Positions 48,421 through 59,312 of a stretch of DNA of 64,000 bases are shown here, one piece after another. How positions within the stretch are numbered: the first letter of the stretch is position 1; each line of letters begins with the position of its first letter. The notes beneath the pieces were generated by a model that saw nothing but the letters and a program-made list of their open reading frames with translations, did not search any database and had not been told where the DNA came from. The translations under genes were made by a program, and so were the position numbers. This DNA is from Amia ocellicauda (lineage: Eukaryota; Chordata; Actinopteri; Amiiformes; Amiidae). The DNA lies in contig NC_089853.1 of the NCBI RefSeq assembly GCF_036373705.1, positions 5,902,405 through 5,966,404 of the forward strand, read 5' to 3'.

Positions 48421-49640
48421 CCCTGGCTGAGAGCTTATGGGAATCATCCCGGCTTTTTCACGACCCACCCGGCACCTGTGCTCCCCCCCGCTGTGGGACA
48501 GGATGGGATGATCCAGAAGTGTTTTTCATCAGTAGCGGTGGGGGGGTCGGTGTCAGTCCGCAACTTTTTTTTTTCTTCCCCCTTTTCAGTTTTGTTGTCG
48601 GGCGTGTTTTTCCCACGCATTTCGGAAACACGGGAGTGACCCCCGCAGCCGGAGTCGGTTGGCATTAACTGTGTTATTCATATTAAATTCATATTAAATG
48701 TGACAGAGTGCCATCGCGAGGGTGAGGGTTCGAGTGATGAGCGATACATGCATACCTGGGGGGTCGTGTACACTGTGGGGCACATGCCAATTAATGCCTG
48801 GCACAATTCAAACCATAGTCTAGTGAAGCACATGCACCTCGCATCCAGGCGTTGCATGTGTAACAAGAAGAGAGAGACCATTAAATGAATAGATCTGAAT
48901 GTGTGACATCATTGCCAGAGACAAAGGCATCTATGGAATGGATCCCAAGAGAGTAAACAGACCCCATAAGACGACCACATAGAAGATGGGGACATGAAAC
49001 CATACACTTGGCATGCACGAAGTGGAAAAGAGAAGCTGAAGATCAAAGCGAGTGGAGACAGTTTGGGGAGCCTTCATCAGCAGTGGACCGATATAGACTG
49101 ATGGTGATGATGATGATGTGTATATGTGGTCAATCTTGTGGTGGATGTAATTATATTAAGGTGTGAAGACCTTGTAGTGTTAGTACACCGCAGTCACACA
49201 GACCCCCCACCTCACACATATGGGCAGACCAATGCACTGTTGTGTCAAAATAATGGAATCAAGTTTATTTAATCTGTACTTTACAGTTAACAATTTGTTC
49301 ACATTGTTGCAGGTTCGAGTGTATTTGAAATATGGAGCAAATTGCAACAAATAAATGGTATCAAATAAATCCCAGACATTGTATTGGCTTCTTATATGAA
49401 TAGAAATGGTGCAAAAAGATAGCTCATCTATTTCATATTGTGTTTCTCAGAAAATGAAGAAATATTAATTAAGACAAATATTTAACAAACACACACATCT
49501 TAAATTAAATTTAAAAACGGGGATAGCGTAGTTGTATTTATATTACAAGCTGTCAGGTCATGGCCGGCAATTTTCAAACTACAACAGGTATATATAATTG
49601 GAAAAAAAGGGTTAATTGATTAATTAGAGATGTGGATCTC
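48345..49640. other. CELF1-PTPMT1 intergenic interval
   Basis: Apart from the retrotransposon fragment, this is AT-rich DNA (49.2-49.65 kb) without a convincing open frame or RNA gene. Confidence 0.6.
48890..49115 (+). mobile_element. Decayed 3' end of a non-LTR retrotransposon
   Basis: Interrupted frames retain the C-terminal pattern of endonuclease/reverse-transcriptase elements: R-P-H, then a W-R-Q-F-G-E-like block and a Q-Q-W-T-D-like block. The fragment ends in (GAT)n near 49097-49115, a common tail for such elements. It contains stops and frameshifts. The upstream limit is uncertain and may extend to about 48690. Confidence 0.5.
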
Positions 49641-49747
49641 AAGGACAGCAGGCCCTTTTGCTTTCGCCTCCTGCTAATCAGTGTCACAATGTAGCCAAAC
49701 GCAGCTCGGAGGAGCGCCGTTTTGCTCAATGTCACCTAGACCTCCGG

Positions 49748-49762
49748 CCCGCTAGGGGGCGC
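49748..49762 (+). promoter_or_regulatory. CTCF-like motif upstream of PTPMT1
   Basis: CCCGCTAGGGGGCGC matches the CTCF core (CC-N-C-N-AG-GGGGC-G-C). It lies about 190 bp upstream of the PTPMT1 ATG, between two divergent promoters. This is a motif match only. Confidence 0.5.
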
Positions 49763-49940
49763 ACCAAGCAAAGCCCCCGGTTCGCGTCATCTGTAATTAG
49801 TCTTCCGGGCCGCTGGGGGCACCGACAGCGGCAGTTTGTGGATACTGTAGACGTGTGTGTGGTGCATGAGCGCAAGGTTGCACTGCTGCACAGAGGAAAC
49901 GTGTTATTAGTAGCGCTAGTGAGCGGTTGATCCGTTGACC

Positions 49941-50087
49941 ATGTCGGGCGCCCTGGCGAGGCTGCTCTTCTACCCGACCCTCGCCTACAATGTCTGCATG
50001 GAGAAAGTGTCGGCCAGGAGGTGGTTCGACCGGGTGGATCAGACCGTGCTGCTCGGAGCGCTGCCCTTCCGCCCCATGACGGAGCAG
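49941..50087 (+). CDS. ptpmt1: PTPMT1 exon 1
   Basis: Starts with ATGTCGGGCGCC and ends in MTEQ before donor GTGACA. It encodes the targeting region and [19 protein letters not shown], the first conserved block of the family. A frame open two codons further upstream (from 49935) has no ATG in better context. Confidence 0.95.
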
Positions 50088-51138
50088 GTGACACATTGCG
50101 CTCTGTGGGCAGGAGCTGTGCACCAACATTACGTGTTGGCCAAAACATTGAAAAGCATGTCTTTAAATTAGTTAGTGCAACCCAATTAACCTATCAGCCA
50201 TACATCTCAGCTAATGCATTCATCAGTCAATCTGGGTAATTTGCATATTCTGTTTGTTTTGCAGTTGGTTCGGGAGGAGAATGTGCGAGGGGTGATCACT
50301 ATGAATGAAGAATACGAGACTAAATACTTGTGTAACTCCACCGAGGTGAGAGGATAAGAGCTCAGGCATTCAGATTATGAATTGTATACCCAATATATTA
50401 TTTATTTGTGTTTATGTATTTATATTAACAAGTCCCATTCATTGAGCAATTAAGGTTCCTGTTCCTGAGGACTTTTCTTCCTGGCACACTCTTGGCATGT
50501 GCAATCCTTTCTAAGTGACACACGTGTATAAAGCGAGCTTCAACCCATCAGGCAACTGTAAGTGCCAGTTAGATCTGACAGATTGCAGCGAACGGCCGCC
50601 GTAGCCTCTCTTGATCTCTGTCTGTGTCCGTGTGCCACAGGAGTGGCAGTCTGCGGGGGTGCAGCAGCTGCGTCTCAGCACCGTGGACCTCACGGGGGTG
50701 CCCAGCCTGGAGAACCTGCACCGGGGCGTGGAGTTCGCGCTGCGGCACCGGCAGCAGGGCGGCAGTGTGTACATCCACTGCAAGGCAGGGCGATCGCGCA
50801 GTGCCACCTTAGCGGCCGCCTACCTGATCCGGGTGAGTGGGGAGATGGCACGCTCTGGGACGGGTAGACCTGAAAAGACACCCCTCCAACCCCGTGCTCA
50901 TGACACTGGGCAGGGGGTGCAGGGCTGAAATGGCATGTTTGAGTGCATGCGTGTCCTTTTCACACACTGTGGCAATGACGGGCTCTGTGCTCTTGTGTTC
51001 CTACAGCTGCACTGCTGGAGCCCCGAGGAGGCCCGTGCGGCGCTGGCGGCGGTCCGTCCCCACATCCTGGTCCGCTCGGCGCAGATGGAGGTGCTGCGGA
51101 AGTACCACGGGCAGGTGTGTCCGGGGGAGGCCAGCTGA
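49941..51138 (+). CDS. ptpmt1: PTPMT1, mitochondrial phosphatidylglycerophosphate phosphatase, four exons
   Basis: PTPMT1 removes phosphate from phosphatidylglycerophosphate in cardiolipin synthesis at the mitochondrial inner membrane. Exons 49941-50087, 50265-50345, 50641-50832 and 51007-51138 join in phase 0 throughout to 183 codons plus TGA; human is 201 aa as I recall. The N-terminus ([18 protein letters not shown]) is basic and hydrophobic, as expected for targeting. The dual-specificity phosphatase signature HCKAGRSR spans residues 122-129, with nucleophile Cys123 and Arg129; Asp92 in STVDLTGVP is the likely general acid. The TGA is in the last exon. All introns are GT-AG. It is divergent from CELF1 and convergent with KBTBD4, as in other vertebrates. 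Confidence 0.97.
50265..50345 (+). CDS. ptpmt1: PTPMT1 exon 2
   Basis: Acceptor tttgttttgcag precedes 50265 and donor GTGAGA follows 50345. It encodes [20 protein letters not shown] and YLCNSTE, 27 codons, phase 0 at both ends. Confidence 0.95.
50641..50832 (+). CDS. ptpmt1: PTPMT1 exon 3 with active site
   Basis: Acceptor tgccacag precedes 50641 and donor GTGAGT follows 50832. The 64 codons run from [10 protein letters not shown] to AAYLIR and include the P-loop HCKAGRSRS. Confidence 0.96.
51007..51138 (+). CDS. ptpmt1: PTPMT1 exon 4 with stop
   Basis: Acceptor gttcctacag precedes 51007. It encodes [20 protein letters not shown], then [16 protein letters not shown], and ends VCPGEAS before TGA at 51136-51138. 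Confidence 0.95.
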   Translation: MHCWSPEEARAALAAVRPHILVRSAQMEVLRKYHGQVCPGEAS

Positions 51139-51404
51139 AGGGGGACTGGGCTGCAGCTGCGCGACACGTGGCATCCCCTGGCCTAGAGAGAGAGGCCAGA
51201 TTCGGTCGAGAGGAGGGCACTCGACCGGACGTTTGTGAGACATGTGCTGTATCGGCAGACATATGTTGGTGTGCGCCCTGTTCAGAGTTCATACACGCTC
51301 TATTTTACTTATCTTTTGGACCTGTTTCGGACAGTTCTGTCTTATATAATCGAGCTGATGTTCCAAAAGGTTTTAAGATATTTATTTTTATAGAAGGAGG
51401 GTAT

Positions 51405-51410
51405 AATAAA
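51405..51410 (+). terminator. Probable PTPMT1 polyadenylation signal
   Basis: AATAAA about 270 nt after the PTPMT1 stop codon, in AT-rich 3' UTR sequence; it is the first such signal in the right orientation. Confidence 0.55.
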
Positions 51411-54400
51411 GTTAAAAATGTGAAGTATAGAAAGTCCCCGGCCTGCTAGAGAATACAGTCCACTCCGCTGTGCTGTATTACTGTGTGGGATTGCCTGTTC
51501 TGCTAATGCAATGTAAATGCAGTGGATTATTAATGCTATGGCTGACATTGTATGAGAGTTATCACCAGGAACCCCCGCACTGGTAATCCTGCAGACTCTG
51601 TAACCGAAACGACAGCGCGCACCGTTTTCCCCCGACAGCCAGGCTGGATTTTAATCTCATCAGGCGTGTTGGTTTGCTCTGTTATTAGTCTGAGCAGCTG
51701 AAGCCTGTCTTCGGTGGTGTTATTTTGGGGAGACGTCTTTAACATGGTGTTGTTTCTGAAGGCCGGTGTGCTGCTTTTAATCTTCATTGTTTAAAATCTC
51801 AGTCGGTCTCCCTGTTGCAAGTGGGGAGGTTTGATGAATTCATGTCATAAATGGAGAGAACATACACTGTGTAAATCCTAGACTGTACGGGCCCCGAGGA
51901 TAGGAGAGATTTGTGGAGATCCCCACACACGCATCCAGGTTGAATGAATGTGTTCAGGCCTGTGCTGCTCAGTGCTCTGGAACGAGGGACCAGGGACGGC
52001 CGGCTGAAAGACTGCTGCGCTCAGCGCTGACGGGGGCACGCTTGGTGATCTGGGTGGGACCGGCTGATAGTTCAAGTTCAATCCATTAGTTCCCAACGGC
52101 TCCAGAAAAGGCCAGTTTTACCGCAAGTCCTGGGAGGTACAAACTCCTGTGACTCGGCACCATAAGAGCAATCGAGTTCACCAGGCACGAGGATGAGGCT
52201 GAACAAAGAACTGCTTTCTGTCCGTGCTCACACAGGTATAAGGGATGTATTATACTGAGGCGGACACTGTCGTATTCAATACTGTGTGAAAAATGGGCCG
52301 ACGTGAAACTGGGCTCAAGCTGTACATGTGTTAAAGAAAACGCCCCCATACAGGACAGGCAAGAGAAGGGGCTTTCTGGGGCAAAAATGTGCATTTAAAT
52401 AGGGTTAAAATATAATCTCCACTTCTTGGGAGTCACTTTAAGGTAACACTTTATCAATGCTTCTTTTCAAGGTGCTTTCAAGTCAACAGACGTACATTTC
52501 CAATCTCATATTTCATCAGTATATAGTTTAGTGTGGAAGACATGCCTGTGATTTATTCAGTTTGTGTGTGTGTTGAATGTGAACAAAGGTGCACCGAAAC
52601 AAAATGTACAAATATAATTGTCCTGTGGAATTGGATCATCATTCAGTTTGGTGATGGATTGATTATATTTTAGACACTATAATTAAGATTGATGGAGCCT
52701 CTTTCGTCCTGCATATCCTTTTAGCAGCAGAGCACAGGCTCTATTCAGTACAGGCTGTTTATCCGATGTAACCCAAATCAAGGACTCTGCTCTTGAAGAC
52801 GTGGTCACCCCACTTAATCCTGCTCGGTGCGTTTGTGCCTCACACACAGGAGCTCAGCTCGGAGGGAAGTATTTTACTTTAAACACAAAAAAAAAAAGCC
52901 TTGAAGCTTTTACCACTTCTAGTCAAGTACCACTCTGCTGGCTGGCATCTGGATTCATAAAAGTTTCGCCCACAAGGATTTGATACTGAACTGAGAAGCA
53001 GAGTGCCAAGCAGACCTTTCACTTAGGGGGATCGCAATTGACAATAAGAGGATGCATTTCCATTAATTGGAGCAGGACAGGCCTCTTTCTTCGCTGCCAG
53101 AGAACTGTCAATTGTTTTTAAGAGTGCGGACAGAAAAATATGCTTTTGTTAGTGTACTGAGCAGCACCTAATGCACAAGGTGCGATGCATTTGTGAACGC
53201 TGCACTTATGGCAGGTAGATCTATTTGAGCCTCTAAAAATAAGAACCATCTCTTGCAAAACAAACAGGCCAGGTCTCAGAAGGGACTGTAAGGCCAGCAG
53301 GGATGAACTGTACTCTTGCAAGCGTACGGCTTCTCGTCATTTAATTTACAATCCTGCCACTTCAGTCGGCCTCCGTTGACAATATCATTAAAATTACACT
53401 ATATACATGCGCTGCTGCATGGTCACTACAGCATCACAGACTGGGAGGGCTGCGAGGAAACCTGCAAAATGCCCATTCGATTGCAATAAACGTTGACAAA
53501 TTGTTTTCATTGCCACATTTACGCCTTCATTCTAAAACGTCTGCTTAACATCTCAACACTGGTGAAGCTGCCCGATAACACCATGAAACACTGAACAGTT
53601 CAAATTACTGCACTTTAATTGAGTTATCAGCATATCTGATGATTGCTGCTTTTAAATCATGGAGGACTGATTAGACTGAAATGGGTGTGTTTTGTATTAT
53701 TTTTTCGATATCCTTTTGGATGAACCTGCAGCTCTGAAGTCCTGTAATAGTTTCCATACCTGAAGCTTGTACTCCTTGTTTAGCAATACAGTAAACTTTA
53801 TTCTGACTTATTTGTGTCCTGCACTTATTGCTCATTGGTTTATTTCATGGACCGTTTTGTGTGAGATGAGCACAATTCCATGCTATGTATTGCAATATGA
53901 CAGCAATTCCTGAAAACAGCGACTCAGTACACAAAACTGACCCATACCTGAAAATGTCAAACCAGAAATGAAGTCACACACTGATGTTTTGTTTTGGCAC
54001 AAGATGCAAAAGCACTTTTACAAAAAAAGATACATGAAGGTTAAATAATTTTCTACCCATAGTTTTGTTTCACAATGTTTAAGAATCACATACATTTCAC
54101 ATTCACATTCCACAAAGAAAAATCTCAGCTAAAAATCTACACAAACCTAATTTAATGATCTGCATTCTACGCAATGCCAGTTCCTGAAAACATTAATCTT
54201 CTGTCACTGTCCTGGACATGTAACGCTATGGAGCTTCATGGAAGCTATTCAAGTTTTAAAGAGCATTATTTTCTTGCTTCATTTGCTGTCAGTCCATCTG
54301 TGTCCTAAATGTTCTGTCTTATGCCTCCGGTTATTATCTCTCTATAATCTGCACAAGGGAGGCAACGTTTATAATGAGAAAATCACGGAGGAAGCGGAAC

Positions 54401-55043
54401 TTGGGGAAGCAGAACACAGAGGAATTCTAGAACAGCAGTAGAGTTACTTACTCACCATTGTTCAGTGTCTGTTCTGTCTTTGATACGTGTCCTCCAGTGA
54501 AGACTGGCTACACGTGGAGCTCATTGATATCCAATCTGATTGTGGGCATATACACGTCTTGGTTTTGTTCTAATTATTGGTAAACCTGTAAAATAAAACT
54601 GTCCCAATATATTCTGCATGCTCTCATTCCTGGAGAACTGAGCAGGACAATGGCATCAGGGTATGACAATAAAAATTATGTGGACGTGACATAAACACAA
54701 TCAAGGTCTCACCAGGCATCAGTCCGAGGAGATTGTCGCATTTGACTGATTCTTTCGCAGTGGGAGCATGTAAGTTAAAATATGTAAATAAACAATAACG
54801 TTGTGAAAAGACAACTGAGGGTACTATCTGTCTGAATGAGTGTTTTAAGTTGTATTTAAGGGAATATAACGCAGGCTGATGAAATCTACAGCCCTCAAGT
54901 CATAAAAGAAATGGTGGCAAAAACATTAGAGTAACCCAAGGATTATTGTGCGAAAACCGTCTCAGCCTAAACCAATCCGACCATCTGCAAACTCTGCACT
55001 GAACTGGTTCGCTCCCAAGCATCACTGCCGGAGCAGCTCGCAT
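51411..55043. other. PTPMT1-KBTBD4 interval, no recognisable gene
   Basis: About 3.6 kb of AT-rich DNA between the ends of two convergent genes. No open frame longer than about 100 codons, no transposase or reverse transcriptase motif and no clear RNA gene was seen. Confidence 0.65.
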
Positions 55044-55542
55044 CAGTGTTTCCCAACCTTTTCAAGCCTAAGACACAACTACACGTGTGTGCAACACGTT
55101 TTAATCAGGGGAAGTTAACCTACTGATGTCATACGATGGGTTAAACGTTAAATTTAAGGTTATATTTTGCTCCCGGCTTGGGTTGGGATTTGGATTTGGG
55201 GTTCAGGCTGTTTGGCCCTAAAGGGGGACAGTTATTGATGCAACACAGGGTTATAGTGAATAGTTTCTGCACTGTGATCCAGTTCTGATTAATTAGGCCA
55301 ATTAATGGACATGTCTAATTAGCTCAAATTTTGAATATTTAAGAAAAAATAGGAAATCCAAAATCTGACCAAGCTCATCTTTAATGAGGGATACAAGTGG
55401 AGGTGGGACGGGTCTGAAGGTCACAGCGGGGTTGTTAACAGAGCATCCAGTAAGACTGAACTATAACGGATGTGTTATTATCGTAGCTGTCCGAGGTGCG
55501 ACTCCTCTAACCCCCCGCGGCACGCCGGGTTGGGAAACACTG
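55044..55542. mobile_element. Candidate non-autonomous DNA transposon (hAT-like ends)
   Basis: CAGTGTTTCCCAACC at 55044-55058 is matched by its exact reverse complement at 55528-55542. The CAG...CTG ends are like those of hAT elements. I could not match an 8-bp flanking duplication, so it may be old or rearranged. It overlaps the likely 3' UTR of KBTBD4. Confidence 0.6.
55380..55385 (-). terminator. Possible KBTBD4 polyadenylation signal
   Basis: ATTAAA on the minus strand about 455 nt beyond the KBTBD4 stop, followed by U/G-containing sequence. It lies inside the candidate transposon at 55044-55542. ATTAAA is the commonest variant signal; alternatives further left cannot be excluded. Confidence 0.35.
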
Positions 55543-55692
55543 AGGATTTCGATGCAGGACACGCAGGGGCAGCACAGCAGGGGGGGTTGGAAAGACGGCA
55601 CCGAACGTACATTTAAACCGTCTCGAGCAAATCTGAAACCCGCCGGTCTGAGCTCTCGCTCCGCAATCCCAACAAATCCCAACAATCTCCCT

Positions 55693-55780
55693 CAGAGGGA
55701 GATTAAACCGAGAGAGGGAGAGAGAGAGCGCGAGAGGGAGGGAGAGAGAGTCAGCAGGAGGAGGAGGAGAAGGCAGCAGT
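55693..55780. repeat. GA-rich tract in KBTBD4 3' UTR
   Basis: (GA)n-like purine stretch interrupted by AGTCAGCAGGAGG, just downstream of the KBTBD4 stop in transcript sense, where it reads as CU-rich RNA. Confidence 0.7.
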
Positions 55781-55840
55781 CCGTTTGGGGGCTCGATGGC
55801 TCAACAGAACAGGTGAAAGGGGAGACGGGCGAGAGGGGAC

Positions 55841-56701
55841 TCAGGCCAGAACAAACTGCCAGTTCGTCAGCAGGATCTTGATGCCCTTGATGACGGATAC
55901 CACCGAGGTGGCCGGGTCGAACTTCAGCGTGTTGGCGTCGCCCTTCTTGCACTTGTCCCTGAAGACGTAGATGCAGCCGTTGCAGCTGGCCACCTTCCAC
56001 AGCGAGGGCACGCAGCTCCAGGCCTCGGGGAAGCGCAGTCGCGTGAAGCTGTCCAGCAGCGGGTTGTAGCAGACCAGCGAGTCGCCCTCGGCCACGACGA
56101 AGATGAGGTCCTTGTGCGCCGTGGCGTGCATGCACCCGGCGAACGGCAGCATGTAGGCTTTGGTGTGGCACTTCTGCGCGGCCGTGTCGAAGCACTGGAT
56201 GATGCGCGAGGGCTTCGTGAAGAAGTCCATGTCGTTCTCCTCGCCGCCCAGCAGATAGATGGTGCCGCCCAGGTTGACGCCCGCCGCCCCGGAGACAGCC
56301 GTGTCCAGCTGGCTGGTCTCGGTCCACATGTTGTCCCGGACGGTGTAGTAGATGACGGCGTTGGACAGCGTGTCCTGCAGCGTCTTGCCGCCCAGCGAGT
56401 AGATGGCGTCCTCACCCGGCACGGAGACCAGCGTGTGCTGCAGCCGGTCGCGGGGCAGCGGGGCGCAGCGCTCCCAGTCCATGGTGTGCATGTTGCACTT
56501 CCACATGCGCCGCGGGATCGAACCGCCCACCACGTACAGGTCGCCGCCGTGCTTGCAGGCCGCCGTGATCTGGTGGCACAGGCTGTTCTGGCCGCTCACG
56601 CTGATGGCGTCGTCCTCGTCGCAGTGCAGGGACACGGCCAGGGAGTGCGTGCGCGTCTCCTCCTTGCCGATCAGGTAGATGTGCACATTCTCGCCGATCT
56701 C
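55841..56701 (-). CDS. kbtbd4: KBTBD4 last exon, Kelch domain
   Basis: Acceptor ccccccacag precedes 56701. It begins EIGENVHIYLIGKEE and runs 286 codons to the stop at 55843-55841. The whole propeller is in one GC-rich exon, so other frames and the opposite strand show long open frames that are not genes. Confidence 0.96.
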   Translation of the reverse strand, partial: EIGENVHIYLIGKEETRTHSLAVSLHCDEDDAISVSGQNSLCHQITAACKHGGDLYVVGGSIPRRMWKCNMHTMDWERCAPLPRDRLQHTLVSVPGEDAIYSLGGKTLQDTLSNAVIYYTVRDNMWTETSQLDTAVSGAAGVNLGGTIYLLGGEENDMDFFTKPSRIIQCFDTAAQKCHTKAYMLPFAGCMHATAHKDLIFVVAEGDSLVCYNPLLDSFTRLRFPEAWSCVPSLWKVASCNGCIYVFRDKCKKGDANTLKFDPATSVVSVIKGIKILLTNWQFVLA

Positions 56702-59206
56702 CTGTGGGGGGGAAAGTCAAGGCGATGAGAATGAATGCGTTTATTTAATATCACAAGGCTTCCACAATGGCCCCTGGAGTTGCATGGCTACGCCTCTGTG
56801 ACAATTCACCACGGACTCACGGTACCTTCAGGCTGTCCTGCAGCATCCCCGAGTGCGCCCCCCGCTCGTCCTTTTTGTGGTTCACCCACGAGTCGATGGC
56901 CGCCGTCGGGTTCTGGGAGCTGGGGACTCCGTCTGCAGGGATGAGAGAGAATTATACCGACGCCCTGAGAATCTGCTTCACAGCTAATAATCGCAGGTTT
57001 TGAATCTTCGAGCCTCATTCGAAGTCGTTCTACAGCCACAGGAAGAGAAGTTAACCTCTGCATCGTGACCTCGTTATTCCCTGAGTGGAGTCTGAACGTC
57101 ATACAGAAGCTGTTCATTGTGTTTAAGGGGGGGGTTAAGGAACAGATACTCAACAAAGGGATACTTGTACAATGGGTGCAGTATTGTCACAGCCTCACAA
57201 TGACTAATTTTAACCATCATTGTCCTGATACACAAAAAGACACAGCTCTCCACACCCGGCTACGGTGGCCCTGAAGTGCAAAACACAATTGCAAAAAGAA
57301 AAACACTAAAACAATTTTTTTTTTTTTTTTATTATGGAATTGCGTCATCTAGAGTCCTACCAATAGAAAACATGTCTCGCTTCATTTATTAAAAACACAA
57401 AATACATATAATGACTCTATTGACTGTAAACTCTTTACAGGGAAGTATAATTAGAAGTGGAGGTGCACTGTATAGAGCGACAAATGTAGGTCCTGTAGGC
57501 TAATTTCATATCTCGATCAAGACCTATATTTGTTAATATAGAATGCAAGAATACCAGCTCTGGGACCAAATCAGTTTTAATATCAGAAATAAACACTGTG
57601 TAAACAGAGAGCTTAACTCACATACATTGCACCAATTATGTGTGTGTTTTCCCTGTAGTGTTTATAGTGAACACTGTCCTCATATGTATTAAATGTACGT
57701 GCACACACACACAGAGACCCACATACGCACAGACAGTATTGTGTGAACTGTAACGTTATAGTGTTCATCTAATAAAAGCATGATGTTCTTCATTAAATGT
57801 GAAATCAGTAATCTTAACATTTGTTTAGTTGTTTCCGTCAATTCCCCAACACACCATGTGCATGGCAATTGCTTTAAGAAACACTTAAAGTAGGCTAACA
57901 TCACTTTCTAACCTTTTCTAACCTGCATCAACACTTATCCTTGAAATCGAGCGTTTCTCTCATGCACAGAGAGCACAGAGCAGAGAACAGAGACGCTGAC
58001 CAATGGCAGCGCTTCAGTCCTGCGTGGGCGTGTAGCTGCCCATAACAGCAGTGGCCTTCGAAATAATGCGGCTTGGGGATGAAGAAACTAAAAAAAAAAA
58101 AAAAAAAAAATGTTTTTGTGTTTCTCTTTTTGTTTTTGCAATTGCCTGATTTTTTTTCCAGTTGCGGTTTTCTTTTTGCACTTCAGTGCCACCGTACCCG
58201 GCAGACGCAAAGCTCTTCTGTTCAATAAAGCGTATCAGAATACATGGCAACAGCCGTCCCTAATTCGATTCAACAGAGAGGACTGATAGATGATACGGCT
58301 CCAACGGCACCAGAAAGAAAGAAAGAGACGAAGGAGTAAAGCAGGAGGAGAGAGGCAGGAGGCAGACCTTTGATGATGTCCACGAGCAGCCGCAGGGGCA
58401 GGTTGAGAAACTCCTCAGTCTGGTGCAGCTGGACCAGGTGGATCTTGGCGCAGTGCTTGGCCGAGGTGTACAGCTCCTGGTCGCTGTGCTGGTCAGCCAG
58501 CCACATCACCTGTGCGGTCGGGGGAAAGGGTGCGTTTTAAAAAAGGGAAGGGACAACGTCTTCACAGCTTCCATCCCACCCCCGTTCCTCACCACTCAAT
58601 ACCTCTATTATTGTCTCAAATTATATCAACTGAATGGCTGCCCAGAACGGCATTACACACATCTGTGAGCCCTGCATGATTGTGTACCCCCCCCCCCCCC
58701 CCAACCGCAAAACCACCCTCACTCGCTCATGAGCCACTGACCTGCAGGCAGTTCCTGACGGCCACGGTGCGCGACAGGAACCGGGAGCACTCCTCGAACA
58801 GGGCGGTCAGCTGGTACATGTCGGCCATCTCGTAGGTGTCCTGCAGGTCCTCCACCCTGAGCTTGATGGTGCCGTGGTAGATGTAGTCCACGAGCAGTTG
58901 GAAGACGCGGGCGCTGACGTCCTTCAGCTCGATGCTGCGGTTGTGTGCCTCCTTCAGGTTGGAGGTGAACATAGACCGGAAGAAGCAGCTCTGGGCCGAC
59001 AGGACCAGTCGGTGGAGCTGGAACTCCTTGCCGTCCACCATCACCGTGACATCGGCGAACAGCCCGTCCTCCAGGCACAGGTCCATGATGCTCTTGACCA
59101 CGCGGCTGGAGTGCGAGCGGTCGGTGAAGGTGTAGCCCAGGAAGTAGTTCTCCTCGCCAGACGAGCCCCCCACGTTCAGCACCCCCGCATCCTCGCTGGA
59201 CTCCAT
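55841..59206 (-). CDS. kbtbd4: KBTBD4, Kelch repeat and BTB domain adaptor of cullin-3 ligase
   Basis: KBTBD4 dimerises through its BTB domain, binds CUL3, and presents substrates to the ubiquitin ligase through its Kelch propeller. Minus-strand exons 59211-58742, 58509-58368, 56932-56826 and 56701-55841 join in frame to 524 codons. BTB is at about residues 48-150 (LFADVTVMVDGKEFQLHRLV and YIYHGTIKL visible). BACK follows (about 151-238; AKHCAKIHLVQL). Kelch repeats fill 244-524, with GGDLYVVGGS, YSLGGKT and IYLLGGEE motifs. The IPRR loop (about residues 300-303), the site I recall for human medulloblastoma indels, is conserved. The start MESSED matches the shorter human form. The C-terminus LLTNWQFVLA closely matches human LLTNLQFVLA. 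Confidence 0.96.
56826..56932 (-). CDS. kbtbd4: KBTBD4 third coding exon
   Basis: Acceptor ccctgcag precedes ACGGAGTCCCC at 56932 and donor GTACCG follows 56826. It completes DGVPSSQNPTAAIDSWVNHK and then KDERGAHSGMLQDSLK, linking BACK to Kelch. This exon is too short to stand out as an open frame; it was found from protein similarity and splice sites. Confidence 0.93.
57255..58201. mobile_element. Non-autonomous DNA transposon with long inverted ends in KBTBD4 intron
   Basis: TACGGTGGCCCTGAAGTGCA at 57261-57280 matches the reverse complement of the segment ending at 58196 at 19 of 20 positions. Matching continues less exactly into A/T-rich sequence (AAAAAGAAAA and CAATTGC blocks) for about 60 bp. 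The ends bound ~950 bp of non-coding sequence containing a T-run at one side and an A-run at the other. No clear target duplication was identified, so the superfamily is open. Confidence 0.75.
58368..58509 (-). CDS. kbtbd4: KBTBD4 second coding exon, BACK domain
   Basis: Acceptor gcacag precedes 58509; 142 nt encode VMWLADQHSDQELYTSAKHC through LRLLVDIIK plus one base, followed by donor GTCTGC. The donor is weaker than consensus but the phase (1) fits the next exon. Confidence 0.94.
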
Positions 59207-59211
59207 GTCAT
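58742..59211 (-). CDS. kbtbd4: KBTBD4 first coding exon, BTB domain
   Basis: Acceptor tttttgtag precedes 59211 and donor GTCAGT follows 58742. The exon begins ATGACATGGAG, so an out-of-frame ATG (59211) overlaps the in-frame one at 59206. The frame at 59206 gives MESSEDAGVLNVGGSSGEEN and then the BTB domain up to RNCLQ. Confidence 0.94.
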
Positions 59212-59312
59212 CTACAAAAACAACACTGGTGGACCCACTTGACATAATACAACAAGGCCAGTCCCTTCTTTCTCCATGCTTAGACAATCTTGAACTCAAC
59301 TATGACCTAAGC

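Noticed and set aside
52430..52460. GGTAACACTTTAT, similar to ends of some fish DNA transposons
   Set aside because: No matching inverted end was found nearby.
55692..56327. 211-codon minus frame and 204-codon plus frame (56114-56728) over KBTBD4
   Set aside because: Both are other-frame readings of the GC-rich Kelch exon of KBTBD4.
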